NCBI GenBank assembly: GCA_958436475.1
Contig: CAUBKG010000069.1
Span: forward strand, 1 to 9,309
Length of the DNA stretch: 9,309 nucleotides
Reading direction: 5' to 3'
Origin: an uncultured Clostridia bacterium
GTDB lineage: Bacteria > Bacillota > Clostridia > Oscillospirales > Acutalibacteraceae
Positions 1 through 6,650 of this stretch are shown here, piece by piece. The notes under the pieces are model-generated. The model was not told the DNA's origin, ran no database searches, and saw only the letters and a list, made by a program, of their open reading frames with translations. Made by a program: the position numbers and the translations under genes. Position 1 is the stretch's first letter, and every line of letters begins with the position of its first letter.

Positions 1-560
1 TCCGCCCGGCGGAGCTCTTCCATATCGCACGAGGTATTCCCCGCCTGATCCAGCCTGAGATGCGCGCAGTCGTGCAAACTATGGATGGCCTTATGCATCA
101 TTTCCTTCACGCCGGTCCCTTTGCTGGCGGAAACGGGGAACACGGGGATGCCGAGCTTCTGCTCCAGCAGGCGGTCGTCCACCTCCATGCCCCGGCTCTT
201 CAGCATATCCGCCATGTTGAGAGCAATCACCATGGGAAACCCGAGCTCAGCGAGCTGCGTGGTAAGGTACATATTGCGCTCGATGTTGGTGGCATCGATA
301 ATATCGATGATGAGGTCGGGCTTCTCTTCGATAATATAGTTGCGGGAAACGATTTCCTCCGGCGTATAGGGTGAGAGGGAATAGATCCCGGGCAGATCTA
401 CCACGGTGGCGTCCACCTCATAGCCGAGCAGCTTGCCCTCTTTTTTTTCTACTGTGACGCCCGGCCAGTTGCCGACATACTGGGTCGAACCGGTCAGACT
501 ATTAAAAAAGGTGGTTTTTCCGCAATTTGGATTTCCCACCAAAGCTATATGAAATGCCAT
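1..560 (-). CDS. feoB: FeoB ferrous iron transporter, N-terminal part (cut by window edge)
   Basis: Inner-membrane Fe(II) uptake protein with a cytosolic GTPase domain. The 186 visible residues cover the G domain and the start of the helical linker; the membrane transport part lies beyond base 1. Visible motifs are the P-loop GNPNCGKT (residues 9-16), the FeoB-typical GNWPGVTVEKKEG (30-42) with the G2 threonine, DLPG (55-58, G3), NMAD (115-118, G4) and SASKG (144-148, G5). The ATG at 558-560 is the only sensible start, because an in-frame TGA lies two codons upstream and the P-loop begins at residue 9 as usual in FeoB. The start has a poor ribosome site: GAGG lies almost against the ATG. It is downstream of feoA in the same direction, after an unusually long gap, and is presumably cotranscribed from the feoA promoter. 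Identity is secure; full length and integrity cannot be judged. Confidence 0.96.
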   Translation of the reverse strand, partial: MAFHIALVGNPNCGKTTFFNSLTGSTQYVGNWPGVTVEKKEGKLLGYEVDATVVDLPGIYSLSPYTPEEIVSRNYIIEEKPDLIIDIIDATNIERNMYLTTQLAELGFPMVIALNMADMLKSRGMEVDDRLLEQKLGIPVFPVSASKGTGVKEMMHKAIHSLHDCAHLRLDQAGNTSCDMEELRRA

Positions 561-796
561 ACCTCAACTCGTCTTTCCGCCGCAGGAAGCGGCTTTTTTA
601 TCGTTTTCGTTGGCGATACAATCAGAATACAATGTGTTTTTCAGGCTTCCGCGAAAAAGCTTCGACCTCAAACGGAAAAATTTTTGTTGCTTTCCATGCG
701 GCAGAATCCGTCTGGCCCAGCGCCTTGCCATGATCGTTAACGCCGAAAGCGGCAAAAAGCATCCGCTTAAGGCGCATGGCACTCTGCTGGTTTCGC
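561..796 (-). other. 236-base gap between feoA and feoB, no supported gene
   Basis: feoA and feoB are usually adjacent or overlapping, so this gap is long. Two minus-strand open frames cross it: one of 72 codons (782-564) ending in a TGA just before the feoB ATG, and one of 63 codons (813-622) starting inside feoA. Neither has a Shine-Dalgarno sequence or a recognisable domain. The stretch holds two small GC hairpins with related stems, at 742-753 (GCCG/CGGC) and 579-593 (GCCGC/GCGGC). No convincing internal promoter or iron box was seen. It may be a long untranslated spacer, or the remnant of a lost small gene. Confidence 0.6.
579..599 (+). other. Hairpin with T-run just upstream of feoB
   Basis: Bases 579-583 (GCCGC) pair with 589-593 (GCGGC) around a five-base loop, followed on the plus strand by six T (594-599). 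This is the form of a short intrinsic terminator for plus-strand transcription, yet no plus-strand gene lies to its left. On the feo mRNA (minus strand) the T-run becomes an A-run in front of the hairpin, so it cannot terminate feo transcription. There it would be a hairpin ending about 18 bases before the feoB start codon. It could stop antisense transcription into feoA or affect feoB translation. The five-pair stem is weak evidence either way. Confidence 0.3.
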
Positions 797-1027
797 CTAA
801 CCGCAGCGAACAATAATCTGCCCGGCTTCGGATTTGCGGATGCTCAGCTCATACCCGCGCACGTTGATTTCCAGCGGGTCCCCGAAGGGAGCGGCCTTCA
901 TCATGCGGATGGCGGCGCCGGGGGTTATTCCCATATCGATGATGCGGCGGCGGAGTGCACCGGTGCAGGAGAGCGAAACAACCGTGCCTGTTTCACCGGG
1001 CTTCAGCTCGGAAACGTTCTTTTCCAT
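797..1027 (-). CDS. feoA: FeoA ferrous iron transport accessory protein
   Basis: Small cytosolic SH3-like protein of 76 residues that supports Fe(II) uptake by FeoB. The sequence has the family layout: an N-terminal LKPGETGTVVSL strand region (8-19), the LRRRIIDMGITPGAAIRMMKAAPFGDPLEINVRGYELSIRK core (25-65) with the characteristic MGITPG turn and DP-hE-hxVRGYxLSIRK pattern, and a short tail. Length is normal for FeoA. The ATG at 1025-1027 is preceded by AAGGAG at a good spacing. It is the first gene of a leftward operon with feoB. A strong promoter and a DtxR-type palindrome lie immediately upstream, so the gene is probably iron-repressed. The gene ends in TAG, and the gap to feoB is unusually long. 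Confidence 0.95.
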   Translation of the reverse strand: MEKNVSELKPGETGTVVSLSCTGALRRRIIDMGITPGAAIRMMKAAPFGDPLEINVRGYELSIRKSEAGQIIVRCG

Positions 1028-1045
1028 GGTTTACTCCTTCAAAAT

Positions 1046-1065
1046 GTTAGTTTAGGCTAACGCCA
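1046..1065 (-). promoter_or_regulatory. Putative DtxR/IdeR-family iron box in the feoA leader
   Basis: Read on the plus strand, 1047-1065 matches the DtxR/IdeR operator consensus TTAGGTTAGGCTAACCTAA at 15 of 19 positions, including an uninterrupted ten-base core TTAGGCTAAC (1052-1061). The core holds a nine-base palindrome centred on 1056, and GTTAG (1046-1050) also pairs with CTAAC (1057-1061). The outer right half-site is degenerate. The box sits roughly 20-40 bases downstream of the expected transcription start of feoA and ends about 18 bases before the start codon. A bound metal-loaded repressor there would block transcript initiation or elongation. The regulator itself is not in the window. 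A Fur box does not fit better. Confidence 0.65.
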
Positions 1066-1093
1066 GTTTACAAAACTTCGAATCAGCTTAACT

Positions 1094-1122
1094 ATTATAC
1101 CTTCTTTCCGCCTTTTTTTCAA
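1094..1122 (-). promoter_or_regulatory. feoA(B) promoter
   Basis: On the minus strand, TTGAAA (-35, at 1122-1117) and a perfect TATAAT (-10, at 1099-1094) are separated by 17 bases, the ideal sigma-A arrangement. Transcription would start near 1087, giving a leader of about 60 bases that carries the iron box and the feoA ribosome site. Nothing else lies between it and feoA. Confidence 0.8.
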
Positions 1123-1164
1123 CCTTGCAAAAATAGTAAAAGGGGAGGAGGATGAATTTTTTAA

Positions 1165-1194
1165 CTGTCCTTTTCCATCTATATGTGTTATAAT
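1165..1194 (+). promoter_or_regulatory. Promoter for the lipoprotein/two-component operon
   Basis: A perfect TATAAT (1189-1194) with an extended -10 TG (1186-1187) lies in AT-rich DNA facing the lipoprotein gene. The -35 is poor: CTGTCC (1165-1170), 18 bases away, matches three of six bases. The extended -10 probably compensates. The start would be near 1201, leaving a leader of about 83 bases. It is divergent from the feoA promoter, with about 42 bases between the two -35 regions. Confidence 0.6.
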
Positions 1195-1238
1195 AATTAA
1201 ATAATATTTATCTTTGATTTATATAAAGAAAACAGCGG

Positions 1239-1263
1239 GGGGCGCCGTCAGGACGCCCCGTCC
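1239..1263 (+). promoter_or_regulatory. GC-rich leader hairpin with two exclusive folds
   Basis: In the 5' leader of the lipoprotein gene, GGGGCG (1239-1244) can pair with CGCCCC (1254-1259); CC (1245-1246) with GG (1251-1252) extends this stem across a bulged A. Alternatively GGACG (1251-1255) pairs with CGTCC (1259-1263) around a CCC loop. The two folds share bases and cannot coexist. No T-run follows, so this is not an intrinsic terminator. The ribosome site AGGAGG (1271-1276) lies a few bases downstream. A role in mRNA stability or translation control is inference. Confidence 0.4.
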
Positions 1264-1283
1264 GATCAGCAGGAGGCCGTTGC

Positions 1284-2594
1284 ATGAGAAAATTGATCCT
1301 TGCCCCCCTTCTGGCGCTCGTTCTCATTTGCCTTTCGGGCTGCGGCTTTTCCAATCCGGAAAGCTTAATGCACCCCCCGAAGCCGGACGATACCTATACA
1401 GGCCTATACGAAGCGCTTCAATCTGCCGCGGGAGCCGATATCAAGCTGAAATATCCGGGCGGCACGGAAAGCAGCCGTTCGGCCTTTCTCATATCGAAAT
1501 TCGAATCGGATTCCTCCCTGCAGGCAGTTGCATGTTACCGTCCTTCCGGGGAAGCGGCCGTTACCCATCTCAATTTCTTGAAGCGGCAGAACGGCCGGTG
1601 GAAATCGGTATACGATCTTTCCGGCGCAGGCAACGATATTGAATTGGCGGAGGTCGTGGACTTCGATGCGGATGGCATCAGCGAGCTGGTCACCATGTGG
1701 AGCCTGCCCAATTCCTCCGATAAGCGCCTTGCCGTACTGCGGATCGGCGAGAGCGGCTTCACCCCTATCATCGAGCAGGACGTCAGAAACATTTACCTCA
1801 TGGATTTCGATGGGGATAACAGCGAAGAGCTGCTGCAGATCACGCTGGATGCGGCGAACCACCGCGCTTCGGCTTCTCTTTGCAAGATACGGGGCGGCGC
1901 GCCGGTGAGTATGGGCAAGGTCCGGCTGGACGGCAACGTGCTCGGCTATACGAACTTCCAGGAGGGAACGATCGGAACCGGTATACGTGGCCTCTTTTTC
2001 GATGCGTATAAAGGCGCGGAATCACTCAATTCCAGCCAGACGATGATAACCGAGGTGCTGTATTATGACGGCACCCTGAAAAACCCGTTTTATGATATTG
2101 AAAGCCGCGGCAACCGGGAAACCTACCGCCCCTACGCGGTAAACAGCACAGATCTCAATCTGGACGGCGTTGTGGATATCCCGACCCTGACGGAGCTTCC
2201 CGCCATCCTCTCTCAGAACGAGGCCGACCCGCAGTATCTCATTACCTGGAAGAACTTCACAGGCAAGTATCTCGAGCCGGTGCTGTATACCGTGATGAAT
2301 TATACCGATGGCTATTATTTGATTCTTCCGGAACAAGCAGCAGATTATTTTACCGTGCAGAACGAGCGGAGCAGCCGTACCATGACCTTCTTTGAATATA
2401 ACGGCGGCTCGCCCGGCCATGTGATATTCCGGGTTCAGGTGTTCTCGAAACAGGAGTGGAATAGCTATTCGGAGGACGAATACCAGAAAATCGGAGAATC
2501 GGAAGCGTATGTATATGCGGCAAGCATCGGAATCTACGCTCCGGAAGGCATTACTCTGGAAGCAATCCAGGAACACTTCCGGCTGATTGATTGA
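1284..2594 (+). CDS. Secreted lipoprotein with FG-GAP/VCBS-like aspartate loops
   Basis: A 436-residue protein with a type II signal peptide: MRKLILAPLLALVLICLSGC, lipobox LSGC, lipidated Cys20. It is therefore expected to be anchored on the outer face of the cytoplasmic membrane. Three aspartate-rich loops resemble the calcium-binding turns of FG-GAP/VCBS beta-propeller repeats: DFDADG (126-131) followed by ISEL, DFDGDN (174-179) followed by SEEL, and DLNLDG (290-295). No catalytic motif is recognised. The ATG at 1284 has AGGAGG seven bases upstream. It is first in a tight run with a response regulator and histidine kinase (19 bases to the next gene), which suggests it may sense or present an extracytoplasmic signal to the kinase; this is inference from position only. 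A role in binding a cell-wall or carbohydrate ligand is equally possible. Lipoprotein assignment is firm, specific function unknown. Confidence 0.85.
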   Translation: MRKLILAPLLALVLICLSGCGFSNPESLMHPPKPDDTYTGLYEALQSAAGADIKLKYPGGTESSRSAFLISKFESDSSLQAVACYRPSGEAAVTHLNFLKRQNGRWKSVYDLSGAGNDIELAEVVDFDADGISELVTMWSLPNSSDKRLAVLRIGESGFTPIIEQDVRNIYLMDFDGDNSEELLQITLDAANHRASASLCKIRGGAPVSMGKVRLDGNVLGYTNFQEGTIGTGIRGLFFDAYKGAESLNSSQTMITEVLYYDGTLKNPFYDIESRGNRETYRPYAVNSTDLNLDGVVDIPTLTELPAILSQNEADPQYLITWKNFTGKYLEPVLYTVMNYTDGYYLILPEQAADYFTVQNERSSRTMTFFEYNGGSPGHVIFRVQVFSKQEWNSYSEDEYQKIGESEAYVYAASIGIYAPEGITLEAIQEHFRLID

Positions 2595-2613
2595 ATGGAA
2601 GGGGAGCTTCGAA

Positions 2614-3318
2614 ATGAAACAGGTGCTGATTGCGGAGGATGAAGCCTCCATCCGCGAATTTGTCGTCATCAATCTCCAGAGGGCGGGCTACGATGTGCTG
2701 GAAGCCGAAAACGGCGAGCAGGCGATGGAGCTGTATGAACAGAATAAAGACCAGATCGATATTGCTGTTCTGGATATCATGATGCCCGGGATGGACGGCA
2801 CAGAGGTCTGCACCGCCATCCGGCGCAGCAGCGGAAGGGTTGGCATCATCATGCTCACAGCCAAAACGCAGGAGGCGGATAAAATCACTTCCCTCACCAT
2901 GGGAGCGGATGATTACGTCACCAAGCCCTTCAGTCCCTCTGAGCTTGTGGCCCGGGTGGACGCGCTTTACCGCCGGGTAGAATTTGCGCAGCAAAAGGAA
3001 CCGAAGGCGCAGTCCGATACCATTGCTATCGGCAATTTTACGTTGGATACCCGTAAGCGCACGCTCACAAAAGAGGGAAAAAATATTGAGCTGACGCAGG
3101 TGGAATACCAGATCGTGGAATACTTCTTCGATCATCCGGGGAAGATCGTGGACCGGACGGATATCCTAGCCGTCGTCTGGGGCGAAGCCTATTTTGGGGA
3201 AGAAAAGATCGTGGATGTGAACATCCGCCGCCTCCGCATGAAGATCGAAGACCAGCCCTCCGCCCCGCAGTATATCATAACCGTGTGGGGGCAGGGGTAT
3301 AAGTGGAACATAGAGTAA
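2614..3318 (+). CDS. OmpR/PhoB-family response regulator
   Basis: A 234-residue two-component transcription factor. The receiver domain (about 1-120) has the acidic pocket E8-D9-E10, phosphoacceptor D54 in VLDIMMPGMDG, T82 in MLTAKT and K104 in TKPF, so all switch residues are present. The winged-helix DNA-binding domain (about 135-234) shows the usual LTQVEYQIVEYFFDHPGKIVDR helix region, VDVNIRRLRMKIE recognition-helix segment and a C-terminal hairpin TVWGQGYKW. The start is the ATG at 2614, with AAGGGGAG about seven bases upstream; the frame stays open further 5' to inside the lipoprotein gene, but MKQVLIAEDE is the natural receiver N-terminus. The gene is followed after 10 bases by its cognate kinase. 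Target genes are unknown; autoregulation is common for such operons but no direct-repeat operator was identified. Confidence 0.94.
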   Translation: MKQVLIAEDEASIREFVVINLQRAGYDVLEAENGEQAMELYEQNKDQIDIAVLDIMMPGMDGTEVCTAIRRSSGRVGIIMLTAKTQEADKITSLTMGADDYVTKPFSPSELVARVDALYRRVEFAQQKEPKAQSDTIAIGNFTLDTRKRTLTKEGKNIELTQVEYQIVEYFFDHPGKIVDRTDILAVVWGEAYFGEEKIVDVNIRRLRMKIEDQPSAPQYIITVWGQGYKWNIE

Positions 3319-3328
3319 GGAGGACGGA

Positions 3329-4777
3329 ATGAAGCTGAAATCGTTCTTTCCCATCAAGGGCCTTACAAAACGCTGGGTTATCAATGTGCTGTGCGTAGTG
3401 GCGGCCATTATCCTCCTTCTGGAAATTATCGCCGCGGTTCTGGTTCAGCTGTATTATTACGACACCGTGAAACGGAGCCTCTATGCCTCGCTTTCGAGCG
3501 CCACCGGCTCCTTTTCCCGCACCGTTACCACCGATAAGTATGCCGACTTTGAAAAGCAGGCGATTGTTTTTGCCGAGGAATTCAGCGAACGAGACAGAAT
3601 GCAGGCATCCGTGTTCGATACTTCCGGCCATATCATCGTAAACACGAGCGGCTTTTCCGCTTCCTCCAAAGCTGCCCCCATGCCGGATTACGATGCGGCC
3701 CTCCGTTCCGCAAAGGGCATGGGGGAATGGACGGGCAGCGTAAAAAACGGCGAGCGCATTATGGCGGTTACTGCACTGTGCAAGTCTGCAAGCGGCGAGA
3801 CGATCGGCGCGCTGCGCTTTACCGTTTCGCTGGAACGGGTAGACAGCCAGGTTGCCTTCGTCATTTTTATCAGTATTGCGGTCGGCCTTTCGCTCCTGCT
3901 GTTCGTCACGTTTACCGGCAACTATTTCATCCGGTCGATCGTCGTGCCCATCCGCGAGGTGGGAACAACGGCGCGGCAGATCGCGCTGGGGGATTTTTCA
4001 GTCCGCATCGAAAAGCCCAACGATGACGATGAGATCGGGGAGCTGTGCGATACCATCAATTATATGGCGAGCAAGCTCGGAGAAGCTGAAAACGCGAAAA
4101 ACGATTTTATTTCTTCGGTCTCCCATGAGCTGCGCACGCCCCTGACCGCCATCAACGGCTGGGCGGAAACCCTCAACAGCGAAACGGCGCTCGATGAGGA
4201 GTTTACACGAAAGGGAATGGGGATTATTATAAAAGAGACCCGCCGCCTTTCGGGTCTGGTGGAGGATCTGCTGGATTTTTCCCGCGTGCAGAACGGCCGC
4301 CTCGCCGTTTCTATGGAAAAATTCGATATCATTGCCGAGCTGAGCGAAGCGGTGCTGGTGTATGAAGAAGAAGCCAAAAAGCACGGCGTGCAGCTCATTT
4401 ATTCCGAACCGTCCGATACGCCTCCCGTGCTGGGCGACCGCAACCGCATCCGGCAGGTGTTTGTGAATATCATCGATAACGCCGTCAAATATTCATCCGC
4501 GGGGGATGTGGTCACTATCGTTGCGGAAAGCACAGAAAAAACCGTTTCCGTTTTTATTTCCGATACCGGACGCGGCATTCCCCAGGAGGAACTTCCGCGC
4601 GTAAAGGAGAAATTTTATAAAATCGATAAAACCGTCCGCGGTTCCGGCATTGGGCTGGCGGTTGCGGATGAAATCATAAAAATGCATAAAGGCACGCTGG
4701 AAATCCGCAGCGAGGAAGGCAAGGGAACGATCGTCACCATCACCCTTCCGGTTTACGTGGAAGCCGGCTTGCAGTAA
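3329..4777 (+). CDS. Membrane sensor histidine kinase (HAMP-HisKA-HATPase)
   Basis: A 482-residue kinase, partner of the preceding regulator. Order of parts: a short cytosolic start, transmembrane helix 1 (about 17-41), an extracytoplasmic sensing region (about 45-173) with no recognised ligand motif but of Cache/PAS-like length, transmembrane helix 2 (about 174-198), a HAMP linker (about 199-252), a HisKA domain with phosphoacceptor H266 in SHELRTPL, and a HATPase_c domain. The latter has the N box around N380-N384 (VNIIDNAVKYS), G1 SDTGRGIP (411-418) and G2 GSGIGLA (438-444). The HAMP runs straight into HisKA with no cytoplasmic PAS domain. The ATG at 3329 has AAGGAGG five bases upstream. 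All catalytic motifs are intact. It resembles PhoR/WalK/ResE-type kinases generally, but the stimulus cannot be read from the sequence; the lipoprotein upstream is a candidate partner. Confidence 0.94.
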   Translation: MKLKSFFPIKGLTKRWVINVLCVVAAIILLLEIIAAVLVQLYYYDTVKRSLYASLSSATGSFSRTVTTDKYADFEKQAIVFAEEFSERDRMQASVFDTSGHIIVNTSGFSASSKAAPMPDYDAALRSAKGMGEWTGSVKNGERIMAVTALCKSASGETIGALRFTVSLERVDSQVAFVIFISIAVGLSLLLFVTFTGNYFIRSIVVPIREVGTTARQIALGDFSVRIEKPNDDDEIGELCDTINYMASKLGEAENAKNDFISSVSHELRTPLTAINGWAETLNSETALDEEFTRKGMGIIIKETRRLSGLVEDLLDFSRVQNGRLAVSMEKFDIIAELSEAVLVYEEEAKKHGVQLIYSEPSDTPPVLGDRNRIRQVFVNIIDNAVKYSSAGDVVTIVAESTEKTVSVFISDTGRGIPQEELPRVKEKFYKIDKTVRGSGIGLAVADEIIKMHKGTLEIRSEEGKGTIVTITLPVYVEAGLQ

Positions 4778-4789
4778 AGGAGCTGTACT

Positions 4790-5752
4790 ATGTCCAAACC
4801 TAAAATGACGTCCATTGGAGGCCAGGCCCTGATCGAAGGGGTCATGATGCGCGGCCCGTACAAAACCAGCATGGCCGTGCGCGATCCGCAGGGGGAAATC
4901 GTGATCGAAGAGGTCAAATACGGCACCTGGGGCGCTAAATCCAAATTTTTGCGTCTTCCACTCATCCGGGGCGTGATCAATCTCGTCGATTCCATGCGGG
5001 TCGGCATGAAATGCCTCATGCGCTCGGCCGATATTTCTCTCGGCGAAGAGGCGGAGGAAGAAGAGAAATCCAAATTTGAAAAGAAGATGGATCAGATTTT
5101 CGGTGAAAAGCTGGTGGGCATCCTGATGGGAATCGCCTCCGTGCTCGGTGTGGCGCTTGCCATTTTCCTGTTTATGTTCCTGCCATCCCTGCTCTTCAAC
5201 TGGTTCAAGCTCCTGTTCCAGCAGGATATTGAAAACTACCGCGCCCTGTTCGAAGGGATTCTTAAAATCGGCATTTTCTTAACATACCTGAAGCTGGTTT
5301 CCCAGATGAAGGAGATTCACCGCGTGTTCGAATACCATGGCGCGGAGCACAAAACCATCTTCTGCTATGAAGCGGGGGAAGAGCTCACCGTGGAAAACGT
5401 GAAGAAATATAAACGTTTCCATCCGCGCTGCGGCACGAGTTTCATGTTTCTGATGATTTTGATCGGCATCATCCTCGGCTTCCTGCTCACCATGTTTACA
5501 GATACTTCGCGCAACCTATACTTATGGGTAACCATTAAAATCTTGATGATTCCGGTGCTGTGCGCCATCGGCTATGAACTGATTAAATTCGTGGGCCGCC
5601 ACGGCGATTCCAAAATCGGAAAAATCATTTCGACCCCCGGCCTCTGGGTGCAGAGGCTCACCACATATGAGCCGGACGATTCTCAGATCGAAACGGCTAT
5701 CGCCGCAATGAATGAAGTCATCCCGGAGAACGAAGAAGACGATATTTGGTAA
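4790..5752 (+). CDS. DUF1385 (YqhQ-like) membrane protein
   Basis: A 320-residue protein of the DUF1385 family, whose Bacillus member is YqhQ; the biochemical role is not established. Family hallmarks are the N-terminal SIGGQALIEGVMMRGP (8-23), the central EYHGAEHKTIFCYEAGEELTVENV (181-204) and RFHPRCGTSFMFL (209-221), rich in conserved His/Cys/Glu that could bind metal. Hydrophobic segments near 108-139, 153-170, 217-236 and 243-266 suggest four membrane helices. A charged acidic/lysine stretch occupies 85-101. The ATG has AAAGGAG at seven bases, overlapping the kinase stop region; the gene ends in tandem stops TAA TAG. DUF1385 next to prmC is a familiar Firmicutes pairing, here joined at the 5' side to a two-component system. 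Confidence 0.93.
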   Translation: MSKPKMTSIGGQALIEGVMMRGPYKTSMAVRDPQGEIVIEEVKYGTWGAKSKFLRLPLIRGVINLVDSMRVGMKCLMRSADISLGEEAEEEEKSKFEKKMDQIFGEKLVGILMGIASVLGVALAIFLFMFLPSLLFNWFKLLFQQDIENYRALFEGILKIGIFLTYLKLVSQMKEIHRVFEYHGAEHKTIFCYEAGEELTVENVKKYKRFHPRCGTSFMFLMILIGIILGFLLTMFTDTSRNLYLWVTIKILMIPVLCAIGYELIKFVGRHGDSKIGKIISTPGLWVQRLTTYEPDDSQIETAIAAMNEVIPENEEDDIW

Positions 5753-5767
5753 TAGGGCGGTGAATCT

Positions 5768-6613
5768 ATGACCTTGCGTGAAGTTTACAACCAGGCGCGC
5801 CAAAGGCTTTCGGATGCGGGTGTGCCCAGCTATAATTTCGATGCGCTCTGCCTGCTCAAAAAATACCTGGGCGCCGACCGCGTCCGCCTCGCGGTGGACG
5901 GCGGCAGGCCGGTGGATGAAGACCGGCTGCAGGGGCTTCTGGAGGCTGTGGAGCTTCGGGCGGGGGGGCGCCCGCTTCAGTACATCCTCGAAGAATGGGA
6001 GCTCTGCGGCTATACCTTCAAGGTGGGAGACGGGGTGCTGATTCCCCGGCAGGAAACGGAGCTTCTGGTGGAAACCGCCGTGAAGGCCGTGGAAGGAAAG
6101 GTTTCGCCTTTCGTGGTGGACCTTTGCGGGGGCAGTGGCTGCGTGGCGATCTGCATTGCGAAGATCCGGCCCGATGCGAAAATCATTTCCATTGAGCTTT
6201 CCGATGCGGCGTTCTGGTACCTTAACCAGAATATCGATATCCACGGTGCGAGGAACGTGACCGCGGTGAAGGGGGACGTGCTGCAGGGGAGCAACAGCTT
6301 TATCACGAAACCCATCGACCTGATCGTTTCCAATCCTCCCTATATCCCTTCCAAAAGCATCCGCACCCTGCAGCGGGAAGTGGGATTCGAACCCCGCATG
6401 GCGCTGGACGGCGGTGCAGACGGACTCAAGTTTTACCATGCCATTGCCGACCTCTGGGTTCCCCTCTTGAACCGGAACGGAAGGGTTGCGGTCGAGATCG
6501 GCGCGGGGCAGGAAAACGATGTTGCCGCCATCTTTCGCAAGGCGGGGCTTTACGGCATCGAAAAGCTGCCGGATATGTCCAATATTTACCGAGTGATTAC
6601 CGGAACGGCATAA
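5768..6613 (+). CDS. prmC: PrmC, peptide chain release factor N5-glutamine methyltransferase
   Basis: Cytosolic SAM-dependent enzyme that methylates the glutamine of the GGQ motif in release factors 1 and 2, raising termination efficiency. The 281 residues have normal length. An N-terminal helical domain (about 1-80) binds the release factor. The methyltransferase domain shows LIPRQETE (91-98), SAM-binding VVDLCGGSGCVAI (116-128), the acidic E143 at the end of the next strand (ISIELSD) and the diagnostic SNPPYIPS (188-195). One oddity: the conserved glycine of the PxQYIxG motif is glutamate here (E75 in QYILEEWE). The ATG is preceded by GGTGA four bases upstream, a weak site. It is the last gene of the middle run. 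The usual partner prfA is not next to it. A new promoter follows for recA. Confidence 0.95.
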   Translation: MTLREVYNQARQRLSDAGVPSYNFDALCLLKKYLGADRVRLAVDGGRPVDEDRLQGLLEAVELRAGGRPLQYILEEWELCGYTFKVGDGVLIPRQETELLVETAVKAVEGKVSPFVVDLCGGSGCVAICIAKIRPDAKIISIELSDAAFWYLNQNIDIHGARNVTAVKGDVLQGSNSFITKPIDLIVSNPPYIPSKSIRTLQREVGFEPRMALDGGADGLKFYHAIADLWVPLLNRNGRVAVEIGAGQENDVAAIFRKAGLYGIEKLPDMSNIYRVITGTA

Positions 6614-6621
6614 AAGCAGGA

Positions 6622-6650
6622 TTGAAAAAAACAGGCGAATCGTTTATCAT
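6622..6650 (+). promoter_or_regulatory. recA promoter
   Basis: TTGAAA (6622-6627) and TATCAT (6645-6650) are 17 bases apart, a good sigma-A promoter in the 87-base gap after prmC. Transcription would begin near 6657. No terminator hairpin separates prmC from it, so read-through from upstream is also possible. No GAAC-N4-GTTC LexA box is visible in the gap; CGAAT occurs twice (6636-6640 and 6656-6660) but as direct repeats, not as a palindrome. Confidence 0.65.

Noticed and set aside
579..599. Intrinsic terminator of a plus-strand gene
   Set aside because: No plus-strand gene lies upstream; the left end is feoB on the other strand. Kept only as a hairpin of uncertain role.
564..782. 72-codon minus-strand open frame ending next to the feoB start, a possible small feo protein
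   Set aside because: No ribosome site before its ATG, no recognisable domain, and a composition typical of non-coding translation; the near-contact with feoB is noted only as a curiosity.
622..813. 63-codon minus-strand open frame starting inside the end of feoA
   Set aside because: It begins out of frame within feoA, has no ribosome site and no FeoA- or FeoC-like pattern.
1152..1193. Thirteen-codon open frame after a GGGGAGGAGG stretch, looking like a leader peptide
   Set aside because: The ribosome-site-like purines abut the ATG, and the frame lies upstream of and overlaps the -10 of the only plus-strand promoter, so it would not be on that transcript.
2022..3135. Long minus-strand open frames (216 and 194 codons) opposite the lipoprotein and response regulator
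   Set aside because: Their translations show no domain and lie over well-supported genes on the other strand; they arise from codon bias in GC-rich DNA.
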